DNA of 64,000 nt. Source: JAUIIK01 sp963745675. GTDB lineage: Bacteria; Chloroflexota; Chloroflexia; Thermomicrobiales; CFX8. The stretch spans positions 62,001 through 126,000 of the forward strand of contig CAVUYM010000020.1 of the NCBI GenBank assembly GCA_963745675.1, read 5' to 3'. The notes beneath the pieces are model-generated. The model was not told where the DNA came from. It searched no databases and saw nothing but the letters and a program-made list of their open reading frames with translations. The position numbers and the translations under genes are program-made. Each line of letters begins with the position of its first letter. Position 1 is the stretch's first letter. Shown piece by piece: positions 35,513 to 44,893 of this stretch.

Positions 35513-35986
35513 ATGCCCACAGTAGATTTCAGCGGAATGCTCGTTTCGAGAGTCCTGGCGATACTTCGTAGCCGCTATTGCACCGGCGAGTTGTACGTCG
35601 TCTCCACCTATCGCAAGGTCAAATTTCAGCTCGATACTGGTAAAGTGACGGCGATTCAGTCCAACCGCCCGGCTGACCGGCTGGGAATGCAGATGATGAA
35701 GGCGGGCGACATCGGCGTGATTGATCTCCATGGTGCGCTGGTCGAACAGCATCAACAGCGCCTTCAATCCATCGCCAGCGATTCCCAGACCTCGCGATTG
35801 GGCGAGATCCTGGTTGACCAGAACGTGCTCAATCCTCGGGAGTTGGACGAGGCGCTCGGCCGCTACGTCAAGTCGATGGCTGAAGCGCTCGATAAAGATT
35901 TCGTCATCGAGATCCAGTTCAACGATGCCAGAGGCCAGCGTAATGAAGTTGGAGCTCAGGATTGGAACATGATCTCGGTGGACTAA
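35513..35986 (+). CDS. DUF4388 (PATAN-like) domain protein
   Basis: This 157-residue protein begins behind GAGGTG. The N-terminal half shows the DUF4388 pattern VDFSGMLVSRVLAILRSRYC, TGELYVVSTYRKVKFQLDTG and KVTAIQS. This small domain is found in Chloroflexi, Deltaproteobacteria and cyanobacterial response-regulator systems. The C-terminal half has an MshEN-like helical segment, SRLGEILVDQNVLNPRELDE, as in type IV pilus/secretion ATPases. The combination suggests a signalling or motility adaptor. Its stop overlaps the end of the convergent WD40 gene by four bases. Confidence 0.8.
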   Translation: MPTVDFSGMLVSRVLAILRSRYCTGELYVVSTYRKVKFQLDTGKVTAIQSNRPADRLGMQMMKAGDIGVIDLHGALVEQHQQRLQSIASDSQTSRLGEILVDQNVLNPRELDEALGRYVKSMAEALDKDFVIEIQFNDARGQRNEVGAQDWNMISVD

Positions 35987-38872
35987 TCCTCCGATTGCGA
36001 CGAGTACTGCTCCGCCATCCGCTCGAGTTCTCTCCGCACACCGTCGGGGCGTAACCAGCCGAAACCGGCATCGCGCAGATCCTCGATCAGTCCATCGAAT
36101 TCGGCTTCGTCCCAGACCGGCACACCGCTCTTCGTTAGCGCCAGCCGAATTTCTTCCTCTGTCGGATCGCGGTCGACCGGCAGCTCACCGGCGTAGGGCT
36201 GATGTCGCTGGAGGAAGGCGTTGAGAAACGGTTTCGCCCCCTCGTCCCAGTCCGCCGCCTCCGGAATCTCGATATCCCAGTCGAGGTACCAGACTCGGAT
36301 GAGGTTGTTGTAAAAACCGGCTGTGAACCAGCGACCGTTGTTCGATAATTGACCTTCGTACGCCCACGACTCAGATGCCGCAAATGAAATCCGGTGCAGA
36401 AATGAACCGGAGGATGCGTCGCGGATGACGATCCCAGACCCTCCCCCGTCGTCGTGAACGACAATGCGCTCATCTCTACTTAGTCGCACGAATCCCAGGC
36501 CGTATTCAGTCCGACCGGGAAGAGTTTGAACGCACTCCCCAGCTACTGTGTTCCAAAATCGCAAGGAGTTATCCTCTGCCACCGAAACGAGCAGCGAACC
36601 GTCGGCGTTCGTGTCCATATCGCGGACGCTCTGACTGTGACCTGAAAGCGTTCGGCGCAACCGTCCGGTTGGTACATCCCAGTGGTTCACGTTTCCGGAT
36701 GGCGCAGGAGCGAACACGTCCGAGAGCCACGGCGTTGCTGCAAGCGCCAGAATAGGATAATCATTTCCGCCAAGTCGATGCAGGCATCGTCCAGTTGCGG
36801 TTTCCCAGACAGCGAGTTCGCTCAACCCCAGGGCGTCACTGCTTTCGGTGATGATGAAGCGATTGTCTGGACTGAAGAGTGCGTAGTCCGACTCTGACTT
36901 GTTTCCTTCCAAACGGGCGATAGTATCACCGCTTCCGATGTCGGACACAAGCATCGGCCAGTTCTCGCGATAGTCCCAGTTCTGAAAGAGTGCGACGCGC
37001 TGATTTGGGCTCAGTGCAGCGGGAAACCATCCGTAGCCAGGAGCCGGGATTTCACGCGTCGCGTTGCCAGTTCGGACATCCCAAAAGCGAAATGCACCCT
37101 GGTCGAAGCTCACTATCGTCTCGCCATCAGAATCGATGGAGGCGATGCGCGACTCGCCGAGTAGATCTTCTCCGAAACTGATCTCAGCAGCTTGCCAGAC
37201 CCCTCGTAACGCCGCGCGTCTGCCGTGCCGCCCGAGTCGCAGAGTCCAGTCCATCGTCTCCGGCGCTCGTGTCAGGGACGGGGATATTCGAAGTCGCTTC
37301 AGGCGGCCCAGTGCTGCAGGGAAATCGGCGGCAACGCTAGCCTTCTGGAGCGTCTCGAGAATTTCACTCGCGTGGTCGGCAAAGACGCTCAATTCCTGGC
37401 GGGACCAACTTCTGCTCGACCGATATTGCGCTTTGAATCCTGGCAATCGACACTGCCATATTCGAAGCCGGCCATCTTCATTCCCAGCCGCGATGCGGGT
37501 TCCTGAAGGATCGAAGCTGAGGGCAGTAATATGGCGTTCGTCGCTCCATGGATAGAGCCGCAAGGTGCGGCCGATCATGGAGTCGATTAGCGCGACGCCG
37601 TCTGGACGGTGATGAACGCCGGCAATGAGCGCCCCGTCCGGGCTGAATCGGTTCGGAGATGCCAGAGTGGAGCTGAATGATCGTATGGCCTGGCCAGACG
37701 AGACCTCCCAAAGTTGTCCGTCGCCAGTGATCAGGAACTTGCCAGAGGGATCGAAGTCGACCTCCCACAATGGCCTCTTTGCCTGGATCGTCTGTCGAAC
37801 CTCACCGGTTGCAGCATCCCGGATCTGTACTTCTGCCTCCAGATCGCTTGTGACGAACCAGCGCGCATCTGGACTCAATGCGGATGCCCGGATATGCGGG
37901 TTTGTTACGCGAGATTCCCATTGCAAGTGCCAGGTCGCCGCGCTCCAGCAGCGGATTAAGCCGTCCGATGCGGCCGTGAGCAAACGGGAACTTTCGTCGA
38001 TAAGATGGCAGGCCACGACCTCATCATCATTGACTTGGAATGTTGTTGGTTCGCCAATATCATCCAGATTCCAGAATGCGATATGTCCGCTATTCAACCC
38101 GGCCATCAGCTGCGGAGCGTCGTTAAGTTCGACGAAGGAAACGCAGATCGGATAGTTGCTGTGGCCACTCGCCGTTTGTACGATCGCCTTGTCCGCCGGG
38201 GAAAGGAGAGATGTGTGGAGAATTTGAATACATGTTCCGGAGTGAGTGTCCCAAAGACGGATAGTTGAGTCGCCGCTCGCTGTCGCGAGTAACCGGCCGT
38301 CGTCGCTCCAGGCAATGTCCCAAATGGAGCCGGTATGTACAGCGAAACTTTCCAGAATTTCCCTGAATTTTCGTCGGGTCGGGTTGTTCGGTCGAGATCT
38401 TACCTTGCGCGCGGTGAGGGCTCTCCAGTACGAAGATCCACGTGAAGTCGTGCAAGATCAGATCGTTAGCGGTCGGTTCGGCGTTGGCCAAGTCAAGGAT
38501 GGCTTGGACTTCGTCGTCGTCAGGGTGGAGAGCGTGCGCCTCCGCCAGCATCTCGCGGGCACGCTCGACCTCGCCGCGTTCGAGCAGTGCCTGGCCGAGG
38601 AGGAAGAGGGAGAGCCAGTCGTGGTCGCGGTTGGTTGCGACTTCTTCCAGGCGGGCGGTCATGCGCTCGTCGGAGATCTGGCCGGTTCGCCACTGGTGCA
38701 GGCTCCGGTTGAAGATTGTCTCAAGGTGCTGTGGGTCACGTTCGAGCGCTCGTTCCCAGAATGCCTCCGCCGACGCAATGTCGCCGGACTCGAAGGCGTC
38801 GAGGGCACGGTTGTTCCAGACGTCGGCAGGGATGAGCGTCGAGGGATCGATCGGGATGGGTTGTTCTGGCAA
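35983..38872 (-). CDS. TPR and WD40-repeat protein, one frameshift
   Basis: The first 140 residues from TTG 38872 form TPR-like helices (RALDAFESGDIASAEAFWER, LGQALLERGEVERAREMLAE). After a shift near 38370 a long series of WD40 blades follows: HTGSIWDIAWSDDGRLLATA, GDSTIRLWD, HITALSFDPSGTRIAAGNED and GHSQSVRDMDTNADGSLLVS among them. I estimate two propellers in about 810 residues. The last 60 residues (TEEEIRLALTKSGVPVW) are a separate helical tail. WD40-TPR proteins act as scaffolds, often with signalling NTPases or kinases. No membrane segment or catalytic motif is seen. The repaired length is about 960 residues. Confidence 0.78.
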
Positions 38873-38887
38873 GGGCGAAACCTGTGT

Positions 38888-39193
38888 CTAGTGCTGCTCA
38901 GCCTGTAACGCTTGAATTTCGCTCTCAGTAAACCATGCGATCATCGCGCGATACAAACTCTCGACCATGTCCGGGTCCGCCCCGGAATCCGCCGCGTGGG
39001 CGCGAACTTTCCCGATAACGGCTTCGACACGGTCGGGGCGGTGGGCGTCGTCGGGACCCGATTTGAAACGGACAACTTCATGGACGCAGGCTGCGCGCTG
39101 ACCGATCAACTTCACAATTTCTGCGTCGATCTGGTCGATGGCCACTCGAATCTCCTCGAGGCTGTCGAACGTTCCCGGCTGTCTGCCCGTCAC
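38888..39193 (-). CDS. Chorismate mutase type II (AroQ-like)
   Basis: This 101-residue all-helical protein matches the AroQ chorismate mutase / isochorismate-pyruvate lyase fold. Helix 1 carries EEIRVAIDQIDAEIVKLIGQ with the essential Arg, followed by RAACVHEVVRFK with the Lys of the active site, and the last helix YRAMIAWFTESEIQAL. Chorismate mutases make prephenate for Phe and Tyr. It is a free-standing domain and its start overlaps the amidohydrolase stop by four bases, so it is not in an aromatic amino-acid operon. It may instead act on a chorismate-like catabolite. Confidence 0.85.
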   Translation of the reverse strand: MTGRQPGTFDSLEEIRVAIDQIDAEIVKLIGQRAACVHEVVRFKSGPDDAHRPDRVEAVIGKVRAHAADSGADPDMVESLYRAMIAWFTESEIQALQAEQH

Positions 39194-40179
39194 GACGCGA
39201 TTCCAAAGAGCGACATGGCGTTGCCTCCCAACATCTTCAGCTTGTCTTCCTCCGGTATGTCCATCGCCTGAATAACCGTGGCACAGTCATCGAGCGAGCC
39301 GATCTGGTGAGGATGGTCGCTGGCAACGAGGATACGCTCGGGGCCAACCAAGTCGTAGAGCAGCGGCGTGCCGCGCTTGCCGTAAGGCACGGTGTCGTAA
39401 TAGAAGCGCCGCAGGTAGTGGTCGAGCGGGTGATCGAGGCGCCCCATCAGCTCGGGATAAATCTGCATGCCACGTTCGACACGCTCGGCCAGCATCGGCA
39501 ACGCTCCGGAGAGTTGGCTCATGATGAAGGTCAGATGCGGGAAGCGGTCGAGCGTCCCGGTCAGGATCAGGCGCGTTGAAGCGACGGTCATCTCGATCGG
39601 GAAACCGAGCACGGCCACCAGCCGCAGGTCGTCTGTCAGGTTGTCGAGCGACGGCGGCGCGATAGGGTGGACGAGCAGCGCCGCCCCGAGGTCGTCTGCC
39701 GCTTCATAGATCGGGTAGAAGCGTTCGTCGTCGAGCGGCAAACCGTTCAGGTTGCTGAAGAGCATCGCGCCAACGAGTCCGAGGTCGTTGACGGCTCGTT
39801 CGAGTTCCCTGGCTGCCGCATCGGGGGCTTGCGTCGGCAGGGTGGCGAAGGCCCGGAAACGGTCAGGATAGTCACGGCAGACGTCAGCCAGAGCATCATT
39901 CGTTACCCGGGCTAGCTCGATTCCCCGATCTGGTTCTTCTCCATGGACCCCGGGCACAGTCAATGAGAGCGCCTGCATGTCGACTCCGGCGCGGTCCATG
40001 TCGGCGATGCGTTTGGCGGGATTGAAGTGCGCCTCATCGAGGACGCTGTAGTCCCCCGCGTAGTGAATCCGACGCTCACCATTCGCTGCCGTGCTGAGGG
40101 ACGCCGCCTTCGAATCGCGTTCGATCTCCCGTAGAAGCGCTTCGGGATAGTAATGATTATGGACGTCGACGATTTTCAT
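39190..40179 (-). CDS. ACMSD-family amidohydrolase / decarboxylase
   Basis: This intact 329-residue protein is a metal-dependent amidohydrolase of the ACMSD (aminocarboxymuconate-semialdehyde decarboxylase) branch. It has the metal ligands HxH in VDVHNHYYPE, His in AALLVHPIAPPS, His in the FPHLTFIMSQLSG region and Asp in SDHPHQIGSLDD. The family decarboxylates or hydrolyses ring-cleavage products and related aromatic acids. It is first in a two-gene unit with a chorismate mutase, overlapping by four bases. The pair may act on one aromatic intermediate, but that is inference. Confidence 0.9.
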   Translation of the reverse strand: MKIVDVHNHYYPEALLREIERDSKAASLSTAANGERRIHYAGDYSVLDEAHFNPAKRIADMDRAGVDMQALSLTVPGVHGEEPDRGIELARVTNDALADVCRDYPDRFRAFATLPTQAPDAAARELERAVNDLGLVGAMLFSNLNGLPLDDERFYPIYEAADDLGAALLVHPIAPPSLDNLTDDLRLVAVLGFPIEMTVASTRLILTGTLDRFPHLTFIMSQLSGALPMLAERVERGMQIYPELMGRLDHPLDHYLRRFYYDTVPYGKRGTPLLYDLVGPERILVASDHPHQIGSLDDCATVIQAMDIPEEDKLKMLGGNAMSLFGIAS

Positions 40180-40316
40180 CTTGCGCTCCCGACGCTAGCT
40201 GGGACAGTTCCGGGCGACAGTGTAGCCGTCAGTCGTGAGATTCGGAAGCCCTTCGATGAACAGCATGGTTCGGCCCCGTCGCGAACGAGGATTCGAGAAG
40301 AGCAAATAGCAGTCTG

Positions 40317-40349
40317 ATCCACCCAGATCCCACGAGGATCTGGGTGGAT
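40317..40349. terminator. Perfect hairpin downstream of lipoprotein gene
   Basis: ATCCACCCAGATCC (40317-40330) and its exact complement (40336-40349) form a 14-bp stem with a 5-base loop, 60-90 bases after the lipoprotein stop. There is no T tract, so it is either a weak terminator or an isolated palindrome. Confidence 0.45.
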
Positions 40350-40408
40350 AACAAGGAGTCGTCGGAAAAGCCGCAACCAATTACGAGCACCAGTTCATCG
40401 AAGCGAAC

Positions 40409-41869
40409 TCAGAACTCGGTCAAGCCACTCGGAAGAACGTAGATCTCGACGCGCGCAGGTGTTGCGGACGTCGTTACGCCGATCGTCACCTCAGTGCCGC
40501 TGTTCGCCAATGCAAAATCGAGGAAAGTGTATCCACCGCCGACGATATTGCCTGCTTCATCGTAGAGGATGGCGGTAGCGTAGAGACTTTCATAATCTTG
40601 CGGGAACGGATTGTTGACGATGCCGGTCACTTCTGGAAAGTAGTCGTCGTCGACATAAGTGGCATTTTCAACGCTAAACCAATCCACCAGATCGCTCGGT
40701 TCGAGCGTTCCCGGGCGAACGAGGATAGACATCGACGTGGCGGTTGTTCCGTCGGGCAGGAAGATGAAGTCGTCCGCAAATCCAATCGTCGCTCCTGGCG
40801 GTAACACTTCCAGCGAGGAGTAATCCGATTCGAGCACGCGCCCGTCTGCATCCTGGAACCAGACCTGTATTTCTGAATTTCGAATAAGATCTGCCGTGTT
40901 GGGATTTTGAATGAGCGCTCCCCAGCCGACATCTGTACCGTCCGGCGCCTGACCAAAGCCAAACTGCGTGATGATCGGGTCAGTCTCGGGATTTGGGGTG
41001 ATTGTGTCAGACAAGTAGCTGAGATTGGCGAACAGTTCTACGCTGGCAACGTCACCGCTCGTATCGACCGACACATCAACCCCGGTCTTGGCCGCAGGGA
41101 CAGTCGAGGATAGGTAGGTATATCCACCGCCATTGATATTCCCATCGGCGTCATAGGTGATCGCTGAAACACGCAGATCGGTAACTATGTCGGGCAACGG
41201 ATTATTGACTAAACCGGTTGCTCGGGGAAAATACTCATCCGCAAAGTACGAAGCGGTATCGACGGCGAAGCTTTCGGAGACCTCAACCGTCGTGGTCGAG
41301 CCCGCTTCAAGCTGGACCTCCATGCGTGCTACCGCTACGCCATCTTCGACATACGTCGAGCCACCAAAGCCTGTGCGCTCACCGGGGGAGATCAACGGAA
41401 CAGAGTTATCCTCCGTTTCAACGACTACCCCGGCATCGTTGAAGAAGATTATCCGATAGTTAATGTCTGCGAGAGCCAGTTCTTGATTGGCATTTTCGAC
41501 GATGATCCCCCATCCGACCACGTCACCGGGCTGAGCCTGCCCATAGCCAGACTGGATCAGCGTGATCTCGCCTGCGGTTGGTGTTTGTGCTGTAGCCGTC
41601 TTTGTTGGTAATGCCGGAATCGTTGGTGGTGGGGCGATTGTCGGCGTCCGTGTAGGTTGCGGTGTCGAGGACGGTTCGATCGTAGCTATGGACTGTGTAG
41701 TGGCGGTCGCAGAAGGCAGGGTGGTCGATGTGGCTGTGCTTGCTGCCGGTGGTCGTGTTGCCGTTATGATGATCGGAGTTTGCGTCGCTTTTTCATTATC
41801 CAAACCCGGCAAGCACGCGCTCAGTAAGAACGCTGGAACGATCAGGCAGAGCAGAATACGCCGCATCAT
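40409..41869 (-). CDS. Lipoprotein with duplicated FxLYD-like domain
   Basis: The signal peptide MMRRILLCLIVPAFLLSAC gives a lipobox with Cys19, so the protein is exported and lipid-anchored. A long Thr/Pro/Ala linker follows. Two homologous modules of about 175 residues come next. Their parallel landmarks are GYGQAQPGDVVGWGIIVENA with GFGQAPDGTDVGWGALIQNP, DEYFPRATGLVNNPLPD with DDYFPEVTGIVNNPFPQ, and GGGYTYL with GGGYTFL. Each seems to contain two FxLYD-like beta-sandwich halves, a fold found in cell-surface proteins. I chose ATG 41869 over 41899. Its function is unknown; binding a surface or polymer is likely. Confidence 0.8.
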   Translation of the reverse strand: MMRRILLCLIVPAFLLSACLPGLDNEKATQTPIIITATRPPAASTATSTTLPSATATTQSIATIEPSSTPQPTRTPTIAPPPTIPALPTKTATAQTPTAGEITLIQSGYGQAQPGDVVGWGIIVENANQELALADINYRIIFFNDAGVVVETEDNSVPLISPGERTGFGGSTYVEDGVAVARMEVQLEAGSTTTVEVSESFAVDTASYFADEYFPRATGLVNNPLPDIVTDLRVSAITYDADGNINGGGYTYLSSTVPAAKTGVDVSVDTSGDVASVELFANLSYLSDTITPNPETDPIITQFGFGQAPDGTDVGWGALIQNPNTADLIRNSEIQVWFQDADGRVLESDYSSLEVLPPGATIGFADDFIFLPDGTTATSMSILVRPGTLEPSDLVDWFSVENATYVDDDYFPEVTGIVNNPFPQDYESLYATAILYDEAGNIVGGGYTFLDFALANSGTEVTIGVTTSATPARVEIYVLPSGLTEF

Positions 41870-42143
41870 ATAGCCCCTGTCACTCTTGGATGTGCCCACT
41901 GAAACGGTCGCTTGTCTGCTATCGCAGATCAGAATATCCGTTGCCGATTCTGGACGATCGCAGGTGCATTGTCCAGACTATGTAGCAATGTTACTGGTCG
42001 CTTGCGCGGCATAGATTTGTGTCATCCCGTGCCGACGTGAGCGAGCGCAACTGAACCCTGGCGACTCTGCCGCTCTTCCCGCTTTGGTGTATCAAGTACC
42101 CCAACCGTTGCGTTATGCTGTGGCTGTCGCAAAGGAGCTCACA

Positions 42144-42830
42144 ATGGATATTGGCCGGGCATTCACCTTCGTTTTTGACGACGAGGAATGGATCAAGAAG
42201 ATTCTGGTTGGCGGACTGCTCTCGCTTATACCGTTGGTGGGGAGCTTTATCGTCTATGGCTACATGCTCGAGATAGTGAGCCGCGTTTATTCCGATGCGG
42301 AGGAGCCTCTGCCTCAGTGGGATGATATGGGAGGCTATCTGGCGCGCGGCTTCTTTCTCTGGATTGGCGTGCTTATCTGGTTTCTGCCGGTAACGCTTCT
42401 GATAGGTTGTGTCGCGGTTGTGCTCATTGTGGCTGGTGGATCGACCGGTCAAGACGCGGCCGTAGCAATCAGCACCATTGCCGCGATCGGGCTTATCGGT
42501 GTCATGCTGTTTGTTATCCTGATCTGGTCCGTCATCGTCATGCCGATCATACTGGGGCGCTATGCCGTCAAACGGAGCTTTGGCGCGATGTTCCAATTCG
42601 GAGAGATAATGGGCGACATCCGGCAGATCGGCGCGATGCCGATTCTGATACTGCTCGTGATCTACTTCATTGCCGGATTTATCGGGCAACTCGGATTCAT
42701 CGCCTGCTTCGTCGGCATCATTTTCACCAGCTTTTATGCCAACGTCGTAACAGCCCATGGCGCGGGTCAGGTCTATCGACGGACCTTAGCATCGGATGTC
42801 GCCCCGCCAGAGGCGTCGTTGAGCTTCTAA
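42144..42830 (+). CDS. DUF4013-family membrane protein
   Basis: This is a 228-residue membrane protein of the DUF4013 family: MDIGRAFTFVFDDEEWIKKI at the start, SLIPLVGSFIVYGYMLEI, QWDDMGGYLARGFFLW and the later helices through GQLGFIACFVGIIFTSFYAN. About five helices are predicted. The ATG at 42144 follows AAGGAG. Two paralogues follow downstream, one internally deleted. The role of the family is unknown; one acidic and one Trp-Asp loop are conserved among the copies here. Confidence 0.88.
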   Translation: MDIGRAFTFVFDDEEWIKKILVGGLLSLIPLVGSFIVYGYMLEIVSRVYSDAEEPLPQWDDMGGYLARGFFLWIGVLIWFLPVTLLIGCVAVVLIVAGGSTGQDAAVAISTIAAIGLIGVMLFVILIWSVIVMPIILGRYAVKRSFGAMFQFGEIMGDIRQIGAMPILILLVIYFIAGFIGQLGFIACFVGIIFTSFYANVVTAHGAGQVYRRTLASDVAPPEASLSF

Positions 42831-42865
42831 GCAAGATCACGTTTCTCTGTTTGAAGGGCTAAGCG

Positions 42866-43084
42866 GTGGATATCGACCGTGCCTTTAGCTTCGTCTTCGC
42901 GGATGAAGAGTGGGTCAAGAAGATCCTCATTGGCGGGATGATATCGCTGATTCCGATAGTCGGCAGCAGCATCTTCACGAGTGTCCACGCCTATCTCGTG
43001 ATTGCTCATAGCACGGACCAGGTCTACCGGCGAGCGCGCAGAGTCGACAATCCCGCCTCGTTGCCGCATTCTCTGGCCCTCTGA
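42866..43084 (+). CDS. Internally deleted DUF4013 paralogue
   Basis: From GTG 42866 the protein reads MDIDRAFSFVFADEEWVKKI and SLIPIVGS, the same start as its neighbours. It then jumps directly to SIFTSVHAYLVIAHSTDQVY, the family's C-terminal end. About 165 residues holding most membrane helices are missing without loss of frame, giving a 72-residue protein. It lies 35 bases after the full-length copy. It could be a fossil of recombination between paralogues or a short functional variant. No ribosome-binding site is clear. Confidence 0.75.
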   Translation: MDIDRAFSFVFADEEWVKKILIGGMISLIPIVGSSIFTSVHAYLVIAHSTDQVYRRARRVDNPASLPHSLAL

Positions 43085-43106
43085 GAACGTGCTGCCATAA
43101 GTGGAG

Positions 43107-43140
43107 CGAGGGCCGCTCCGGAACTCCGGAGCGGCCCTCG
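43107..43140. terminator. Perfect 16-bp hairpin between convergent genes
   Basis: CGAGGGCCGCTCCGGA (43107-43122) is followed by AC and then its exact complement (43125-43140). It lies between the short DUF4013 gene and the convergent secreted-protein gene. The very stable stem suits a bidirectional terminator, although T tracts are weak. Confidence 0.65.
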
Positions 43141-43158
43141 ATGATCAGTCTTTCCGAG

Positions 43159-43875
43159 CTAGTTGCCGAGGATTGTGACGGTAACTTCGCAGTCCTGGAT
43201 GAGGTTTCCACAGTAGACGATGAAACGATCGACGGGAACCCTCTCGGTAAGTGGCAGCGACATGACGTCAGGGACGTCCGTGTAGATCGTGCCCAGCTTA
43301 GCCCACGTCTTGCTGCCCTCCATCAACGTCAGCGTGAGGCTATCGTCAGACGAGGTCACGATCACCTGGGAAGCATTAATCAGCTCTGGTAGCGTCACGT
43401 CCACAGAGACCGGATCGAACACTGGATCAAGGTAGTAGGTATCGTTGAAACTCTTCGTGATCACAGGGAGATCAGAAGTGAGCCCGCTTCCTTCCAGCGA
43501 TACGGTCCAGTCGCCACTCTGCTGGGCTTGAACCTGGCCCGAGACCGGCAGAGGATTGCCCTCGTCGTTCTTGACTTCGACATTGCCGGCAACAGGCACT
43601 GGGCTGTTTTCGTCGTTGATCACGACGACATCGGAAGCTACACCTGCCTCTGCGAGGTCAACTTCACGCTCGCTCTGGGCACACGTACCCGTCGTGATAA
43701 TTCGGATTTGGCCCGTGTACGAATTGACACATGCGTGGACGGCGTTGTCACCCTCGTGATGTGCCGAGGTTGTTCCCATAACCGCGGCAGCCGAAAGTAC
43801 TACAACCGCCGCGAGCAATGCCAATACCGTGCCAGTGACCTTCGATCGGCGCGCCAGCTTCGTTGCGCTCAACAT
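43159..43875 (-). CDS. Secreted protein with CVN-TG Cys motif
   Basis: ATG 43875 follows AAGGA and begins a signal peptide (KVTGTVLALLAAVVVLSAAA). The mature part has the short Cys motif HACVNSYTGQIRIITTGTCA, also seen three times in the protein at 48013. A region repeating the phrase NDENSPVPVAGNVEVKNDEG follows. The C-terminal 100 residues form a beta-rich domain ending in a Cys pair (FIVYCGNLIQDCEV). The protein is extracellular. I recognise no enzyme; the Cys-motif domain occurs in many secreted Chloroflexi and actinobacterial proteins of unknown role. An upstream start at 43992 is less likely. Confidence 0.7.
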   Translation of the reverse strand: MLSATKLARRSKVTGTVLALLAAVVVLSAAAVMGTTSAHHEGDNAVHACVNSYTGQIRIITTGTCAQSEREVDLAEAGVASDVVVINDENSPVPVAGNVEVKNDEGNPLPVSGQVQAQQSGDWTVSLEGSGLTSDLPVITKSFNDTYYLDPVFDPVSVDVTLPELINASQVIVTSSDDSLTLTLMEGSKTWAKLGTIYTDVPDVMSLPLTERVPVDRFIVYCGNLIQDCEVTVTILGN

Positions 43876-44176
43876 CAGCGAATTCCTTTCGTATTCGGAC
43901 GCGGCCCCATTGCCCGCCCGGATCTGATGCTCTGTTCGGATGTTATGGCTCGCGGCGTGTGGAGTCGTGCGTAATATCACCTGACTTCCCATGGCGGCGA
44001 CTTCAGGCAGTACGGGTAATTCTGCTTGGTCGTGTTCTGACCTTGGGGACGGGCGCTCAAAGTCTCAGACGAATTGGCCCACTACATGTATACGGATCTG
44101 AAACGACAACCCGGCGACGGTATGCGAAGCCCAGTCCCGTTTGCGCTATCCTTTCCACGCGCTGAAAGGGCGGACG
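43876..44176. other. Intergenic region between divergent genes
   Basis: About 300 bases lie between the secreted-protein gene and the third DUF4013 gene. I see no coding frame, repeat or RNA. Both promoters should be here, but no clear boxes were found. Confidence 0.4.
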
Positions 44177-44884
44177 ATGGATATCGGGCGGGCATTCAGC
44201 TTCGTTATCGACGATGACGAGTGGGTCAAGAAGATAGCCATCGGTGGGGTGATATCGCTCATTCCGATAGTCGGCAGCTTCGTCATATCTGGCTACTCTA
44301 TCGAGGTCGCCCGTAGAGCTTTCACTGCGTCCGGCGTCGATGAATTACCGGACTGGGATGATTTCGGCGGCTACTTGACGCGCGGATTCCTCTATTCAAT
44401 GGGTGTCTTCATCTGGTATCTGCCGGTGTTCCTTTTGATCAGTTGCGCTATCCTCGCGGCGGTCCTGCTCGGAGTCGCTACTGGTGATGGAGCTGTTATC
44501 GGTGTCTCGGTCGTTCTCGTGGTTTTGGCGTTGACTCCGATAATTTTGCTGTTGTCGCTGGCCGGAGCAGTCATCTTCCCTGTCTTGCTCGGGCGATTCG
44601 CCTGTCACCAGCGCTTTAGCTCGTTGTTCGAGTTCGGCGAGATCATCGCGGACCTGCGACGGATTGGCGTCGTGCCTATGCTGCTCTTGATCGGAACGAC
44701 GATGGCGGCAAGCTATCTTGGTCAGCTTGGCTTCATCCTCTGTTTCGTCGGCGTCGTCTTCACAGGCTTCTACGCCAACATCGTCGCTGCCAACGCAGCC
44801 GGCCAGACGTACCGTCTCGCGCAGGGACTCGAGCCGGTGACAGCGCCAGTACAAGGGCTTGGTTCGCAACCGGTCGGAAGTTAG
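44177..44884 (+). CDS. DUF4013-family membrane protein
   Basis: This is the third copy of the family, 235 residues, beginning MDIGRAFSFVIDDDEWVKKI at ATG 44177. Conserved blocks are ISLIPIVGSFVISGYSIEVA, DWDDFGGYLTRGFLYSMGVF, LFEFGEIIADLRRIGVVP and GQLGFILCFVGVVFTGFYAN. The copy is more divergent from the first than the deleted copy is. The tail is extended with TAPVQGLGSQPVG. A stop and nine bases separate it from the amidohydrolase gene, so read-through transcription is possible. Confidence 0.88.
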   Translation: MDIGRAFSFVIDDDEWVKKIAIGGVISLIPIVGSFVISGYSIEVARRAFTASGVDELPDWDDFGGYLTRGFLYSMGVFIWYLPVFLLISCAILAAVLLGVATGDGAVIGVSVVLVVLALTPIILLLSLAGAVIFPVLLGRFACHQRFSSLFEFGEIIADLRRIGVVPMLLLIGTTMAASYLGQLGFILCFVGVVFTGFYANIVAANAAGQTYRLAQGLEPVTAPVQGLGSQPVGS

Positions 44885-44893
44885 GAGTGATCG

